Shown: positions 23,215-33,679 of the stretch, piece by piece
How the letters are laid out: every line of letters starts with the position of its first letter
How positions within the stretch are numbered: position 1 is the stretch's first letter
Assembly (NCBI GenBank): GCA_028023455.1
Contig: JAQFVV010006221.1
Coordinates: forward strand, 1,370,001-1,434,000
Direction of reading: 5' to 3'
Length of the DNA stretch: 64,000 nt
Source of the DNA: Epiperipatus broadwayi
Taxonomy: Eukaryota > Onychophora > Udeonychophora > Euonychophora > Peripatidae
Notes under the pieces: model-generated
The model's database searches: none
The model's input: only the letters and a program-made list of their open reading frames with translations
Told to the model about the DNA's origin: nothing
Translations under genes and position numbers: made by a program

Positions 23215-24940
23215 TACTTATTTTTAACAAGATTAGAAATATCTGGCTCAATTTTGCTCAGCTTAAGGTGAAGATCTGATTCAGTATTGAGCAAATTTCT
23301 ATATTTGTTTTTTGTTGAGTGTTCCAGATATTCTACCCATATAGACAGCCATAATAAAAACAATCTGATATTCTGAAATTTCAATTTCAATCCACTATCA
23401 CTAATAAAATCTATAAAATACTCTTTCACAATTATATTATCTGGAATCTCCTCGTAAATGCAAAGGGATTGTGAATCCAACTTTGAGCAGTAAAATCTTT
23501 AGTAAAATATTTTTGAAAACAATCATACAAAGATTTTAAATGGTCCTGCGTGTCATTAATGACATACTCTGCTATTGATAAATTGTTTTATTCTGAAACA
23601 ATTATATAGGGTGAAAAACACGCTGAAATTCTTTTTCTCAATTTGTTTTTTAAGAAATGGTAATTTATTTTTAAATGCTGTTATTTTATCACTAAGGTCA
23701 AACAGAGAATTGTTAGTCCCTTGCAAACTCATATATTAAATCATTTAGCCATGAGAAAATATCCGATAGGTATGCTAGTCTAAATAGTCATTCCTCATTA
23801 GTAAGATGATCTTTTATTAAATCTCCTGAATCCTTAAGAAAAATATTTACCTCAAGCCATTACTCAAAATGTCATCTGAGGACTTTGCCTTATGAGAGCC
23901 ATTGAACCTTGGTATGAAGTAATAGCATTTAATGTTCATTCCCCATCTCATTACATAGAATTGAAAATAAGCAGGAATTAAGTGCTTTTGATTTTATCAC
24001 GTTAATTATTTTTTACAGCTTCATTAAGAACAGACCTTAAATTCACAGGAATATATTTCATAGCTAAAACTTCCCGATGAATTATACAGTGTGTAGATTT
24101 ACACTCTGGTGTAGCTTCTTTAATTTTCATTACTACACCTGATAACTGTCTATTTATTGTGCGAGCATCATCCATGTAATCTCCAATACATTTGTACCAA
24201 TTTATATCATTGCTAATAAAAATAACCATTGATTATTTTCAATATTTCATCTGATGTTGGTTGTGCAGCTAACAACTTCCAAAATAATATTTCTTCTTGG
24301 ATTTCATTGAGGAAATAAAATCTTATATATACAAGTAATTGTGCTAATTTAGAGATGTCAGTGTTTTTGTCTACTTGCAAAGAATAAAACTGGCATTATC
24401 TTAATCTCTTGATTAAAATATTTTGAATATTTGATGCCATATCATCTACTCACTTTTTTACTCTATTGTTTGATAGTGACACTTTTTCTTGGCTGTTTTT
24501 TTTCGAAGTACAGATTGTACAATATCTTCAGTTACTGGTGACAAAAAAGTTTCTCCATTTGTGTGTGCGTTACCACACCTGGCCATACGTAAACTTGCTC
24601 AATACAATGCTAGTACATAATTGGCCTTAACACTGGTGAAAAAAGACAAACTGCTTTTTGGTCAAAAATCCATTTAGTTTTTCTTTTAAATAAATCAATT
24701 GGTCTATCTCTTAAATTTTGATGTTGGGATAATGTCTTTTCAAAAAAGAAGGCTTCAAACATTCATTTGATAAATACTCAAAACATATACACACACTGTG
24801 GAAAAGATTGTTTCTGTGCTAGATTCCATGGAGAATCCATACATTATATAGTCAGAATCAAACATTTTGATGTCATGTGATTTATTTTCTTTTGATTTTG
24901 AATAACTACATCCGGTCTGCTCTAAAAATCTCTTCATATT
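23215..24940 (-). pseudogene. Broken hAT transposase (zf-BED/SCAND3-like)
   Basis: Minus-strand segments in correct order. At the N-terminal end FDSDYIMYGF and VCVYVLS match the BED-type start (..YI.YGFT..., P.CV.C..VLS) but the second Cys of the zinc finger is lost by a frameshift. About 24550-24450 gives GETFLSPVTEDIVQSVL and VSLSNNRVKK. FYSLQVDKNTDISKLAQLLV contains the first catalytic Asp region (usual form L.LDES.D). About 24229-24002 gives WYKCIGDYMDDARTINRQLS and THCIIHREVLAMKYIP, the hallmark C.D.A..M.G...G and HC..HR.AL of this group. The C-terminal part (YRNLLNTESDLHLKLSKIEP) is at 23470-23214. At least six stops or frameshifts, so not functional. Transposases of this group have been domesticated in vertebrates, but nothing here suggests that. 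Confidence 0.85.
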
Positions 24941-25619
24941 AAGGGCATTGATTTTCCTATTTTAAATGACAATTAAAATAATAATAAACACAAATAAATA
25001 TGACTTGAAACTTGCATTTAATATTACTACATCAATTTTTAAATGCATAATATTTTTAAATTTATTAGACTGCACTTCATGGAATTAATAAACGTCCCTG
25101 TATAATTCACAAAACAAAGAACAACTTATAATTATTTTCAATACATTCGCACTGGATATAACACTACAAATAACTGTGCAAACAGATTTTAATACTGTGT
25201 TTACCTCTATATAGGAAAAATCACGGGCGAGAAAAAACCTGAAATATTACTATTTTTCATCAAACTTTTACTTAGTTTTACTTTTTACTTAAAAAAGATT
25301 GTTGATATAAAAAATTAACCAATTATACTTTTGTGATATTTTTTTTAAAAATAAAAATGTTTTAAAAAAATAATTGCATGCTATACATAATATATTTTGT
25401 TCTTATTATTTTACTTGTCACATACCAGTAACTTGGAATTTGCATACTACAAGCAGTTGGGAACCGCTGGACTAGAGATTATCCAATAATGAATAATATT
25501 TCTATAGTGTAATTTTCACTACACCACTCTCACTCAAAGTAGGGACTTGTTTCTATTCTACTTTTAATACATTATAGAAGGGTATAATCATAAAAATGTG
25601 ACTAAAGACCTGAGAAAAA

Positions 25620-25681
25620 GATCTACGCCCCTCAAGATGCACATTTCATGCTGAACCAGCATTCATCAGTTAGCTCAGATC
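25620..25681 (-). ncRNA. Hammerhead ribozyme motif, family F
   Basis: Minus strand: CTGATGA (25669-25663), stem II ATGCT/AGCAT (5 perfect bp, loop GGTTC), GAAA, stem III ATG/CAT, NUH = ATC with predicted cleavage between 25636 and 25635. The inner stem I is weak (TT/AA plus G/T), but an outer helix GATCT/AGATC pairs across an internal loop. Flanking sequence is unlike families A-E. It lies 150 bases outside the hAT right end. Confidence 0.65.
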
Positions 25682-26217
25682 ACAATCTTTTACATATATC
25701 TTTATCATTCTTCAGATGATAGAAAATTATTACAGTTTAATTTATAAGTGTCAAAAGTGCTACTCTTACAACTTAGACACAAATCTTTTTAAATGTATCA
25801 TTTCTGGAAACAAATAAATAGCTAAAATTCGCTTTTCAACTTAGTTCAATAATTTATTTACTTTTAAAATGTATTTTAAACACAGATAATACTACGCCTA
25901 GACGTTCTTATTGAATATATTTAAAATAAATATATAAATTATTATTAGGCAAGAAAAACACTAATATATGAATTATACGATCTTGAAGTATAAGAATTTG
26001 CCAGACTACCTATCACATGGTACATATCAAAAACATATGATTAATCAAATAGAAAAGTAATTAAAAGCCGGTCGATTGTTCAGATATATAAAAATGTTTA
26101 TCTTATAATTATAAAAAATAAAAAATTGTTTCATGTGAATAAAGTGTAATAATAAATTATAAAATGAAGAAAGATATTTATAAATATAAAATTAAAAATA
26201 AAGAGAAAGTATGACCA

Positions 26218-26462
26218 ATAAATATCACATGATTACCATTTTTTATGCTTGCTCTTAACTGTTATTAAAACAGGCAAAACTCTTTATACGTATTGCCACT
26301 CAGTGCAAGCCAGAGTAATAAATGGATGCCAAAAAAAACTAGTCTGGGGATATTGGATGAGTAGGCACTAGATGGGGATTTTATGCACAAGCCTTCTGGC
26401 ATCCATTGATTGCTCTGGCTTGCACTGAATGGCAATACGTATAGAGAGTTTTGCCTGTTTTA
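26218..26462. mobile_element. HHR-B element without hammerhead core
   Basis: Outer end ATCACATGATTACC, inner inverted ends AAAACAGGCAAAACTCTTTA and GAGAGTTTTGCCTGTTTT. The centre keeps AACTAGTCTGGGGATATTGG (cleavage site and 3-prime strand of stem I), but CTGATGA and stem II are deleted. It lies 530 bases before CNT exon B. Confidence 0.78.
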
Positions 26463-26992
26463 ATAGAAAGTATGACTTTAACATTTTTTACTACGGTAGT
26501 TAAAAATTGGAGAAATCAGTTGAAATCTCTAAAACACCACTTATTTGTGTTTCAACTTTCCTTCTTAAATCAAAATTTCAGCGACCAAGTTGTTTTTTCT
26601 TTAAATTTTAAATAGTAGATAACTCTGTTTATTTTATAAAGTCGCATGCTTATTTAAAAAAATATTGCACACATATTTTTTGTATTTTGTTGCTAAAGCA
26701 CTGTTTCAAACGAACCACATCTAAAATCACTGTATATAAAAATAATTATTTTATAGTCCTTTTGGTTAAATAACAGATGTTAATAACATATTATATCTTA
26801 TTATTTGCAAGATTTAAATCTAAATAAGTATCTAATTTTTATTCATTTATTGTATTCTGTAACTCAAAATTATTGTGATTTTATAATTTAAAAAATGATC
26901 TACTGAAGTAAAATCTTTGTTTTTTCTCAGAAAATTATTTATTAATTAATATATTATTATTATTAATTACTAATAAAATTTAATATTGATAG

Positions 26993-27154
26993 ATTCTTCC
27001 TATTGTTTTTCTGGTGAACTTTTTCATCTCCATGTTTTATTACTTTGGTCTTATGCAAATAATTATAAGACGAGTTGGTTTTGTTATGCACCTTCTTATG
27101 GGAACAACTGCTGTTGAATCTGTAAATTCAGTTGCTGTTATATTTTTAGCAATG
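26993..27154 (+). CDS. SLC28/CNT nucleoside transporter-like gene, exon B
   Basis: 54 codons, phase 0 at both ends, acceptor TTGATAG and donor ATG|GTAAGA. The peptide opens ILPIVFLVNFFISMFYYFGL and continues with IIRRVGF, colinear with the CNT segment [30 protein letters not shown] that follows exon A without a gap. It ends in MGTTAVESVNSV followed by AVIFLAM. In typical CNTs that last stretch is GNIFVGQ, the tip of re-entrant hairpin HP1. Using Vibrio cholerae CNT numbering from memory of the structure, position 149 (Asn, Na+ ligand) is Val here, Gly153 is Ala and Gln154 is Met. The exon has no stop and both splice sites are intact, so it looks functional rather than a pseudogene, but its HP1 is not canonical. 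Confidence 0.9.
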
Positions 27155-28849
27155 GTAAGATCATATATAAATATATAGTATATGTATAATTTTTATGTAT
27201 GTAGTATGTGTTTGCACATGCAAACATATATATATGAACAGATATAGATATTTGGTGACCTTATAAATCATCCATTTCATTAAATATATTGTAATCAATT
27301 GGGTTACATGGTATACAACAACATAGTTGTGTGTGTTTCCATATATATATAAAGAAAAGGAAAAGTAGAAATAAACACAAATTTTTGTAGATATTTTTCT
27401 ACATTTCCTGAAATAGCAACTATAAAGGGTTAAATAATTCTGGAATTAAAATAAAACTTTATTATAAATTAAACAATTTAAAAAGGTCTAATAAATATTT
27501 TTATTGAATTCTCGTTTTGAAATTAAAAACAAGCATATTAAACTGATAATTGTAAAAAATTATATTATCTTTGGTATACATTTCTCTATTTTTTTAAAAA
27601 AAATCTTTGTTTTAAGATATACTGATAATGATAAACTTTCAAAGTTGCTTTTGAAAGGATTAATGATCTTTTTGAAAAGATAAAAAAACACTTTTTAATT
27701 AAAGATGTTTTTATCACCCCAATCCAAGACTATAAAAGGGTTGGCTAAAAATATTATTTTAGTCTGGCTAATTTTTTTTTTAAAAGAGAGTTGGTTAATA
27801 TAGTTTGGTAGCAATATTTTGAGAATCAGTTGGCAGTAAATATAGCTGGTCAGTTAATTGGATAGTAGACTAGTCTAGATCAGGACAGAAATTTACCATA
27901 AAGATATAAAACTGCAAGGAGAGGAGTCAAAAAAGCTGCTCTATTGTAACGTTTTTCGTTTTGCTAGGCCTCTTACACGCTAATATAAACTGCGCGTGAG
28001 TTGATCAAGCTATGTCAAAAAAGAAGAAAGTTGTATTTCTATTCTAAAAACACAGCTATTTTTCCTGATCAACTTCAGCCTATTAATTGTTACGAATTGT
28101 GCTATTGACAAAATCAACTTTTAATTTTATTTACTATGGGCGCCAGAATTCCTAAGAATCCATTGAAATATGTCGCCAGCACCTCTCGCAAGTTGTAAAA
28201 CAAAAAAAAATAAAAAGATTTCTATTATTTTTTTTTTTTTTAAGGGGCGGTAATTCTACCGTAATGAGAATTAATGATTTTTACGATTATTAGTCCTGGG
28301 CGTATTGAAACATATTGACAAAGGTAACTTACGTTTAAATCTTATTACACTAAAAATAAATTTAATAATAAAAAATAATAACTATTATTAATAACGCACA
28401 AATGAGAATTGATATTAGAAATATTTTTAATTTTGACAAACTAAAATACTTCATCTTAAGTAGCTAATTAATACCTTGGAGAGAACACATTTAATTCAGG
28501 TGGGAAATATCCAGAAAATATAAATATCGGTTAAAATAAACAAAAAGTTCTTGGTTAAATAAGAGTCTCTCATATAGAAAAATTAAAGTCACTATCGGGA
28601 TTCTTTTATACGTATATTTTTACGAGTAGTTTTAAATAGTTAACTTTGTCACAATCAGGATAATTATTCTTACCGGTAAGTTTCATGAATTCAGTAGTAG
28701 ATAACTATACATAGTTTTTTGTTTATAATGAGCTCAGCCTTTTGGTTATTGCTTGATCTTGTGCTCCATTTCCCCAGTCGGTCACGAAGGCTTTTCCTGG
28801 TGTACATCATTAGGTACGATGTCTTCAGAAGCTCCGGTTCACTGCGACA

Positions 28850-28990
28850 TGCCGAATTCCTTCAGCGAAGAGCGATCTTGGATATATTAATGTTATCCAA
28901 GACCAATTAGAGAAACAAAACGAACAAGACCTTCAAACTGATCTCTGCCTTTTATACTCTCTAGAGGCCCAGTTTTCCGACTTCTGCGCA
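28850..28990 (-). promoter_or_regulatory. LTR-like core promoter (TATA plus initiator)
   Basis: Minus strand reads TATAAAAGGCAGAGATCAGTTTG. The TATA box and a TCAGTT-type initiator about 15 bases later resemble LTR or pol II promoters. It lies inside the composite element 27945-30462. Downstream GC-richer sequence (GGAGCTTCTGAAGACATCG) gives no identifiable protein. Confidence 0.4.
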
Positions 28991-30076
28991 TATCTTTTGT
29001 TTGCCAAAATATCCGTTGATAATCTTATATATTTTCTTTATAAAATTTATGTTACAAAGTCTCTATTTTTTTCAGCATAATTCTGCCATCTTTAATTAGT
29101 TGAAATATTTTTACTTTCTCTTATCTAGATTGGTAATTTGTGTCTTTTGTTCTCTCCAATTCTAACTTTTATTTCTAATTACATAAAAAAAAACCGAAAG
29201 AATAATTTAACTTTCATTGTACGTTATTTTTTTAAAAAAAAATTAGTCAAAAAAAAAATCTAAATTTACTTTTTTAGCTTTTACCAAATGCCAATATATT
29301 TGTAACGTATATAAATAAACGTTACAATACCACCAGTGCCAGGAGATGAGAATAAAATAGGGGTTTACACTAATTTTATTCTTAAGTTTTTTAAATTCAT
29401 ATTCGTATTTTTTTTTCTGTAGTAGCGTGCTGATATATTGTGTAGACTCATTCACAAGCGACGTTCGGTTTTAATGCCCACTTTTAGGTCTAACACGGTG
29501 GGAATGGAAAATATTTCAACATTCATCTGTGTCCTATCCGCTTTAGTGTAATATTAACGATAAGAAGCCCAAGTTATAAGCACAAACGAGCGTTGCTCAT
29601 CGTTCGGAGTCTTACAGGCTCGTGGCAACTTGGTCCAACTTGATCCGCCTTCCCCTTTATTGGGATCTCTGCTAGAAATAGTCTGACGAGCATTTAAAGA
29701 CGGTCTTATGTTCATATACTGTGGATAAGGACTCGGGGCTATGTTATTCCCCTCTTCAGTAACCGCCTACCCGGTCAAATACTTGTGACTTACGTCTACA
29801 TCAGCCACGATCGTGTTTTTAGACATATATAAAAAATATACATATATATTTTTTCTTTCTGGAAGTCATATTAAAAAAAATATCTTCTTTTATATTTTAA
29901 TAATCAGGGTTTAATTAGTTATTTTTTTTTTTTTTTATAATTTTTTTCTTTTTTCAAAAAAATCATAATTTATTTTCCGGCTGTGAGTTTCTTTGAGTCA
30001 TCATTGTAATGTTCTTTATCATTACAACTCATTTCAGGTTGTAGTTGTTAAATCGAAGCCCGAGTTGGGTCGCCAT

Positions 30077-30462
30077 TGTAACGTTTTTCGTATTACTAGG
30101 CCTCTACACGCTAATATAAACTCCGCGTGAGTTGATCAAGCTATGTCAAAAAAGAAGAAAGTTATATTTCTATTCTAAAAACATAGCTATATTTCCTAAT
30201 CAACTCGGCCTATTAATTGTTGAGAATTGTGCTATTGACGATTTCAGCGAATTCTTAGGAAGTCTGGCGCCCAGATTAAATAAATTAAAAGCTGATTTCG
30301 TCAATAGCACAATTCTCAACAATTAATAGGCTGAGTTGATCAGGAAATATAGCTATGTTTTTAGAATAGAAATATAACTTTCTTCTTTTTTGACATAGCT
30401 TGATCAACTCATGCGGAGTTTATATTAGCGTGTAGAGGCCTAGTAATATGAAAAACGTTACA
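30077..30462. repeat. Foldback formed by two inverted terminal copies
   Basis: TGTAACGTTTTTCGTATTAC.. to TGTGCTATTGACGA, then a short centre with TCTGGCGCCCAGA, then the reverse complement of the left arm. Arms are about 170 bp and nearly identical. Confidence 0.85.
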
Positions 30463-30923
30463 CTATGGTTCACAATGGGGGAGTTTGAATTCACATGGAG
30501 AAAAGGGTCAACTTCAAGTGTATCATAGTTATAAATATGAAGAAGATAGCTGCTTTTCTGGAACAATTCTATACAGAAGGGATATCACTGCAGACCAACT
30601 CACCTGGACTATATCTGTTTCAATGAGGACTATAAATCAATTTCACCAAGAAAACCTCAGCTTGCTAAAGAAGTTATTTATACATATGCTGTATCTAGAT
30701 GCAAGAAACAACAGATCAATGCATTACATCATATTTATATAAAGTGAGTTGTTTTAAAATTATTCATTTAAAAATGACATTTTAAAAGTGATAGACATAT
30801 CTAGAATAATATTATTTTAAATCTTTTAAAATCTATATATTTAGATTTAAAAATATTAAAAAGCAACTTGTGATAGTGATACATATATAGAGAGAATAGT
30901 GTTAAATCATTTAAAATCTATAT

Positions 30924-31717
30924 AAATATTTGTAACCAGGCACTCTTCACAAACCTGGGAGCTTAATTGTAAATATAGAGGATTTGAACTCAGATTTTCA
31001 AGCACCCTTAAACTATCCATACTATCTCATACAACTGATACACATGACCACACACATGTAGAAAAGATTAATAATCACCAATATATGTATTTCGTGCTAA
31101 ACCAGCACTCATCAGTTGGTCCAGACTATCATCTCTCACACATATATATAATCAATGCTCAGTTTATATTAAGATAGAAAATTCTCATACTTTAATGGAC
31201 AGGCTTCAATCCAGTACAACCTCCAACTTTTCAGCCATCCATATCATTGAAAATCTGATGATGAAAACTCAAATCCCATGCTGATGCTAATATTATTGCC
31301 ATGCCCATGTTGACCTGAAGTCACTCTGGCCCCTCATGTATAGGACAGTATCCATTAAATACATATAAGAGGGATGGCAATAATATTGGCAATAATATTA
31401 GCATCAGCATGGGATTTGAGTTTTCATCATCAGATTTTCAATGATATGGATGGCTGAAAAGTTGGAGGTTGTAGTGGATTGAAGCCTGTCCATTAAAGTA
31501 TGAGAATTTTCTATCTTAATATAAACTGAGCATTGATTTTATATATGTGTGAGAGATGATAGTCTGGACCAATTGATGAGTGCTGGTTTAGCATGAAATA
31601 CGTATATTGGTGATTATTAATCTTTTCTACATGTGTGTGGTCATGTGTATCAGTTGTATGAGATAGTGTGGATAGTTTAAGGGTGCTTGAAAATCTGAGT
31701 TCAAATCCTCTATACTT
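30924..31717. mobile_element. HHR-C element, complete inverted dimer with 15-bp target duplication
   Basis: Two full family C copies head to head (minus 30935-31330, plus 31375-31717) separated by ACATATAAGAGG-type sequence. ATTTAAAATCTATAT is found at 30909-30923 and 31718-31732 as a TSD. The minus half has an intact hammerhead core; in the plus half C3 is T (TTGATGA) and stem II is weakened. Pol III B-box-like GAGTTCAAATCC lies at the outer end of each half. Confidence 0.85.
31072..31125 (-). ncRNA. Hammerhead ribozyme motif, family C (best copy)
   Basis: Minus strand: stem I ACCAA/TTGGT, CTGATGA (31115-31109), stem II GTGCT/AGCAC with loop GGTTT, GAAA (31093-31090), stem III ATA/TAT, NUH = ATA (position 17 is A) with predicted cleavage between 31082 and 31081. 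All invariant core residues are present. Confidence 0.75.
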
Positions 31718-33154
31718 ATTTAAAATCTATATTTTAAAAAAATAAAAATAATGCAAATAAATAATTAAACCAATATAATTTTGCTTGGATTAAAAAATCA
31801 AAAAGTAAAGAATAGATGATTCTAAAAATGTTATAATTACTTAAAACAATAATTCCATCAAAATTGATTTTTTTAAACAAAAAAAAGGAAAAAGAAAATA
31901 CTCTAATTGACCATAAAAACAGAGACTAGTAATTTTAATTTATAATTGATACACATGTGTATGTGTGAATTTAATGTATTTTAACCAAGGAATTAATTAT
32001 GAAAAGTATATTTTGAATAACTTTCATTATTGTTTGTCAAATCAAAAATATAAGATATAAATGCCAATGTGGACTTACGCTTCTATATGCACAAACATAT
32101 ATGTTAATTACATGAATATAAAAATTAAGTTTTATTATTTTAATAAATTCAAATATGATAGATGAATTTCCTTTATATTTTAAATCAATTAATAAATTGC
32201 ACATCTGTGTGGATTATATATATATATGTGTGTGTGTTTAAGTAAACCTATTGGAACATCTATGTAAATCACAATGTAATAAATTCAACTTTGTTTTATA
32301 TCAATCAAATAGAGCACATATGTAAAATTTAGTCATTTTTTATTATTATTAAATATCAATTGAAATGTATTCATTGTGAAACATGCATCTGCACACATAT
32401 CTATATATGTGTTGCATGCAACCCATTAAGAAGTATTGTAAAATCAAGATAATAATTTGAATTTTGTATTACTCAAAATCAGAAGGCTTAATTGATATAT
32501 GTATAGACATATTCTAAAGGTTTTAACTTCATTTTTTATTATTGTTATTAATAAACTTGTATTCATTTGTTAAAATTATTCCAGTGACTTAATTCTAAAT
32601 GATTTTTAGATCATATTTTTCATCATTTCTTGGTCCCAATACTGAGCTACATTCAAGCATAAGTCTGATATAAAAAATGTATTTTAGTGCAGGGGCACTC
32701 CAGTATAACATTGTCCTGATTTTAACGCCAAGATGATGATGATGATTCTGGATTAGCATGAAGAGTATATTCTTAAAGTCCATGCACTATGTGTTATTTA
32801 GTTTAGTTTTTATTAGAAATTAAGTTTATAGTTGGACAATACATCAAGTACTAAGTGGCGAGAGCATTAGTGATGAGCAGTGTGTTTTAATATCCCAGCA
32901 TTATTGTTTTTATGATTGTATATTCTGATCGATGAGTACTTAGTTGGTGCATCCAAGTTATGTTTAAATAATTGCCCCAAGCTGGCAAAAGGTAAATAAT
33001 TGGCCTGATCTACAATAGACCCATTTCAAATCCAGTCACCAGATGGACTGTTGATTTATTTTGATGATGATATTCCCATTAATGATGATGAGTTTACCTT
33101 CACCCCAGGAATGGCTACCCTGGATATACCCATCCCATTATAATATATATGTTA

Positions 33155-33370
33155 TATAAAGAGCTCACAAATAAGCTCTTAACAAACTTTGCAGAATATC
33201 ACTAACCTCAGACTGGTGTCTGCTACTGGGCATCATCAGTGAGATGCTAGGATATTCAATCCTTAGTATCTTAGCACCTCACTGAGGAAGCCAGTAGCAG
33301 AAACCAATCTGGGGTTGGGAATATTCTGCAAAGCTTGTTAAGAGCTTATTTGCGAGCTCTATATATAACA
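33155..33370. mobile_element. HHR-E foldback element
   Basis: Inverted ends GAGCTCACAAATAAGCTCTT and AAGAGCTTATTTGCGAGCTC. Inside are two head-to-head hammerhead relics: plus CTGAGGA at 33282-33288 with CAGAAACC and stem I CCTCA/TGGGG, and minus CTGATGA at about 33234 where GAAA has become GACA. Inserted in a TATATA tract. Confidence 0.65.
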
Positions 33371-33454
33371 TTTGTAATACAAGCTTGTTAAATTAGGTCA
33401 TGTGACATATGACTTGATTTCTTTGTAATATATATATTATACCTCTATCATTTC

Positions 33455-33540
33455 TTTTTTTCCCCCATGTGTCATAGCATAAGCCGGGAAGAGAAGCCGC
33501 TAATCCGGAACAACTGCTTGTAAAGCAGCCATAGAAAAAT
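33455..33540 (-). mobile_element. tRNA-related SINE fragment (same family as 23025)
   Basis: Minus strand GCTTTACAAGCAGTTGTTCC, GATTAGCGG and TATGACACATGGGGGAAAAA match the 3-prime half of the SINE nested in the hAT element. Confidence 0.6.
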
Positions 33541-33679
33541 GTCAGAGAAAGTTAGCCTTCCATACTTATCTTCACAACGTATCCAACTAGATATGAACGA
33601 AAAGATAATTAAAGGACATTGCTGAAAACCCGCGAGATTTTTACATAATCTAACCTTGCTCTCGTGCATCTTCACTTCC

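Larger units (their letters stand above)
22645..25469 (-). mobile_element. hAT DNA transposon (ZBED5/SCAND3-like group), inactive
   Basis: TIRs: left CAGCAATTACCAACC at 22645, right end ...GTTGGGAACCGCTG at 25469 (reverse complement CAGCGGTTCCCAAC), the classic hAT CAG.GGTT..CAAC terminus. Flanks GATTAAAG (22637-22644) and GACTAGAG (25470-25477) are a diverged 8-bp TSD. The internal transposase is on the minus strand. A tRNA-related SINE is nested at 23025-23135. Confidence 0.87.
15213..26992 (+). other. Intron between CNT exons A and B (11.8 kb)
   Basis: Bounded by GTAAGA and TTGATAG. Contains an inverted-repeat partner of 12060-12165 (15484-15600), a foldback HHR-B element, the T-rich tandem array and TIR element at 17653-19615, an HHR-C dimer, the hAT transposon and the HHR-F motif. 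Stretches 15600-16530, 16800-17640 and 19620-22060 are AT-rich with no gene seen; a GAGCTC/GAGCTT inverted repeat lies at 19863-19925. Confidence 0.8.
27945..30462. mobile_element. Composite inverted-terminus element, 2.5 kb, 4-bp TSD
   Basis: Begins TGTAACGTTTTTCGTTTTGC and ends with the reverse complement (..AAAAACGTTACA). CTAT is repeated on both sides (27941-27944, 30463-30466). The same about-190-bp terminal sequence also occurs in direct orientation at 30077, so there are three copies: left, internal direct and right inverted. The last two form a hairpin (30077-30462). The arms contain GGGCGCCA, and the interior holds a minus-strand TATA-type promoter (near 28955) and a balanced-composition block (29455-29820). 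No recognisable transposase or RT. LTR-retrotransposon derivative or DNA element are both possible. Confidence 0.65.

Noticed and set aside
28719-28910. A 63-codon + frame beginning in less AT-rich sequence
   Set aside because: It overlaps an LTR-like promoter on the other strand inside a composite element; no homologue recognised and no splice context.
30485-30742. An 85-codon + frame with ordinary composition next to the composite element
   Set aside because: The sequence shows no family I recognise, and alternative frames look equally coding; left as intronic sequence without a call.
33472-33675. A 67-codon minus-strand frame
   Set aside because: It overlaps the tRNA-related SINE fragment and shows no domain.
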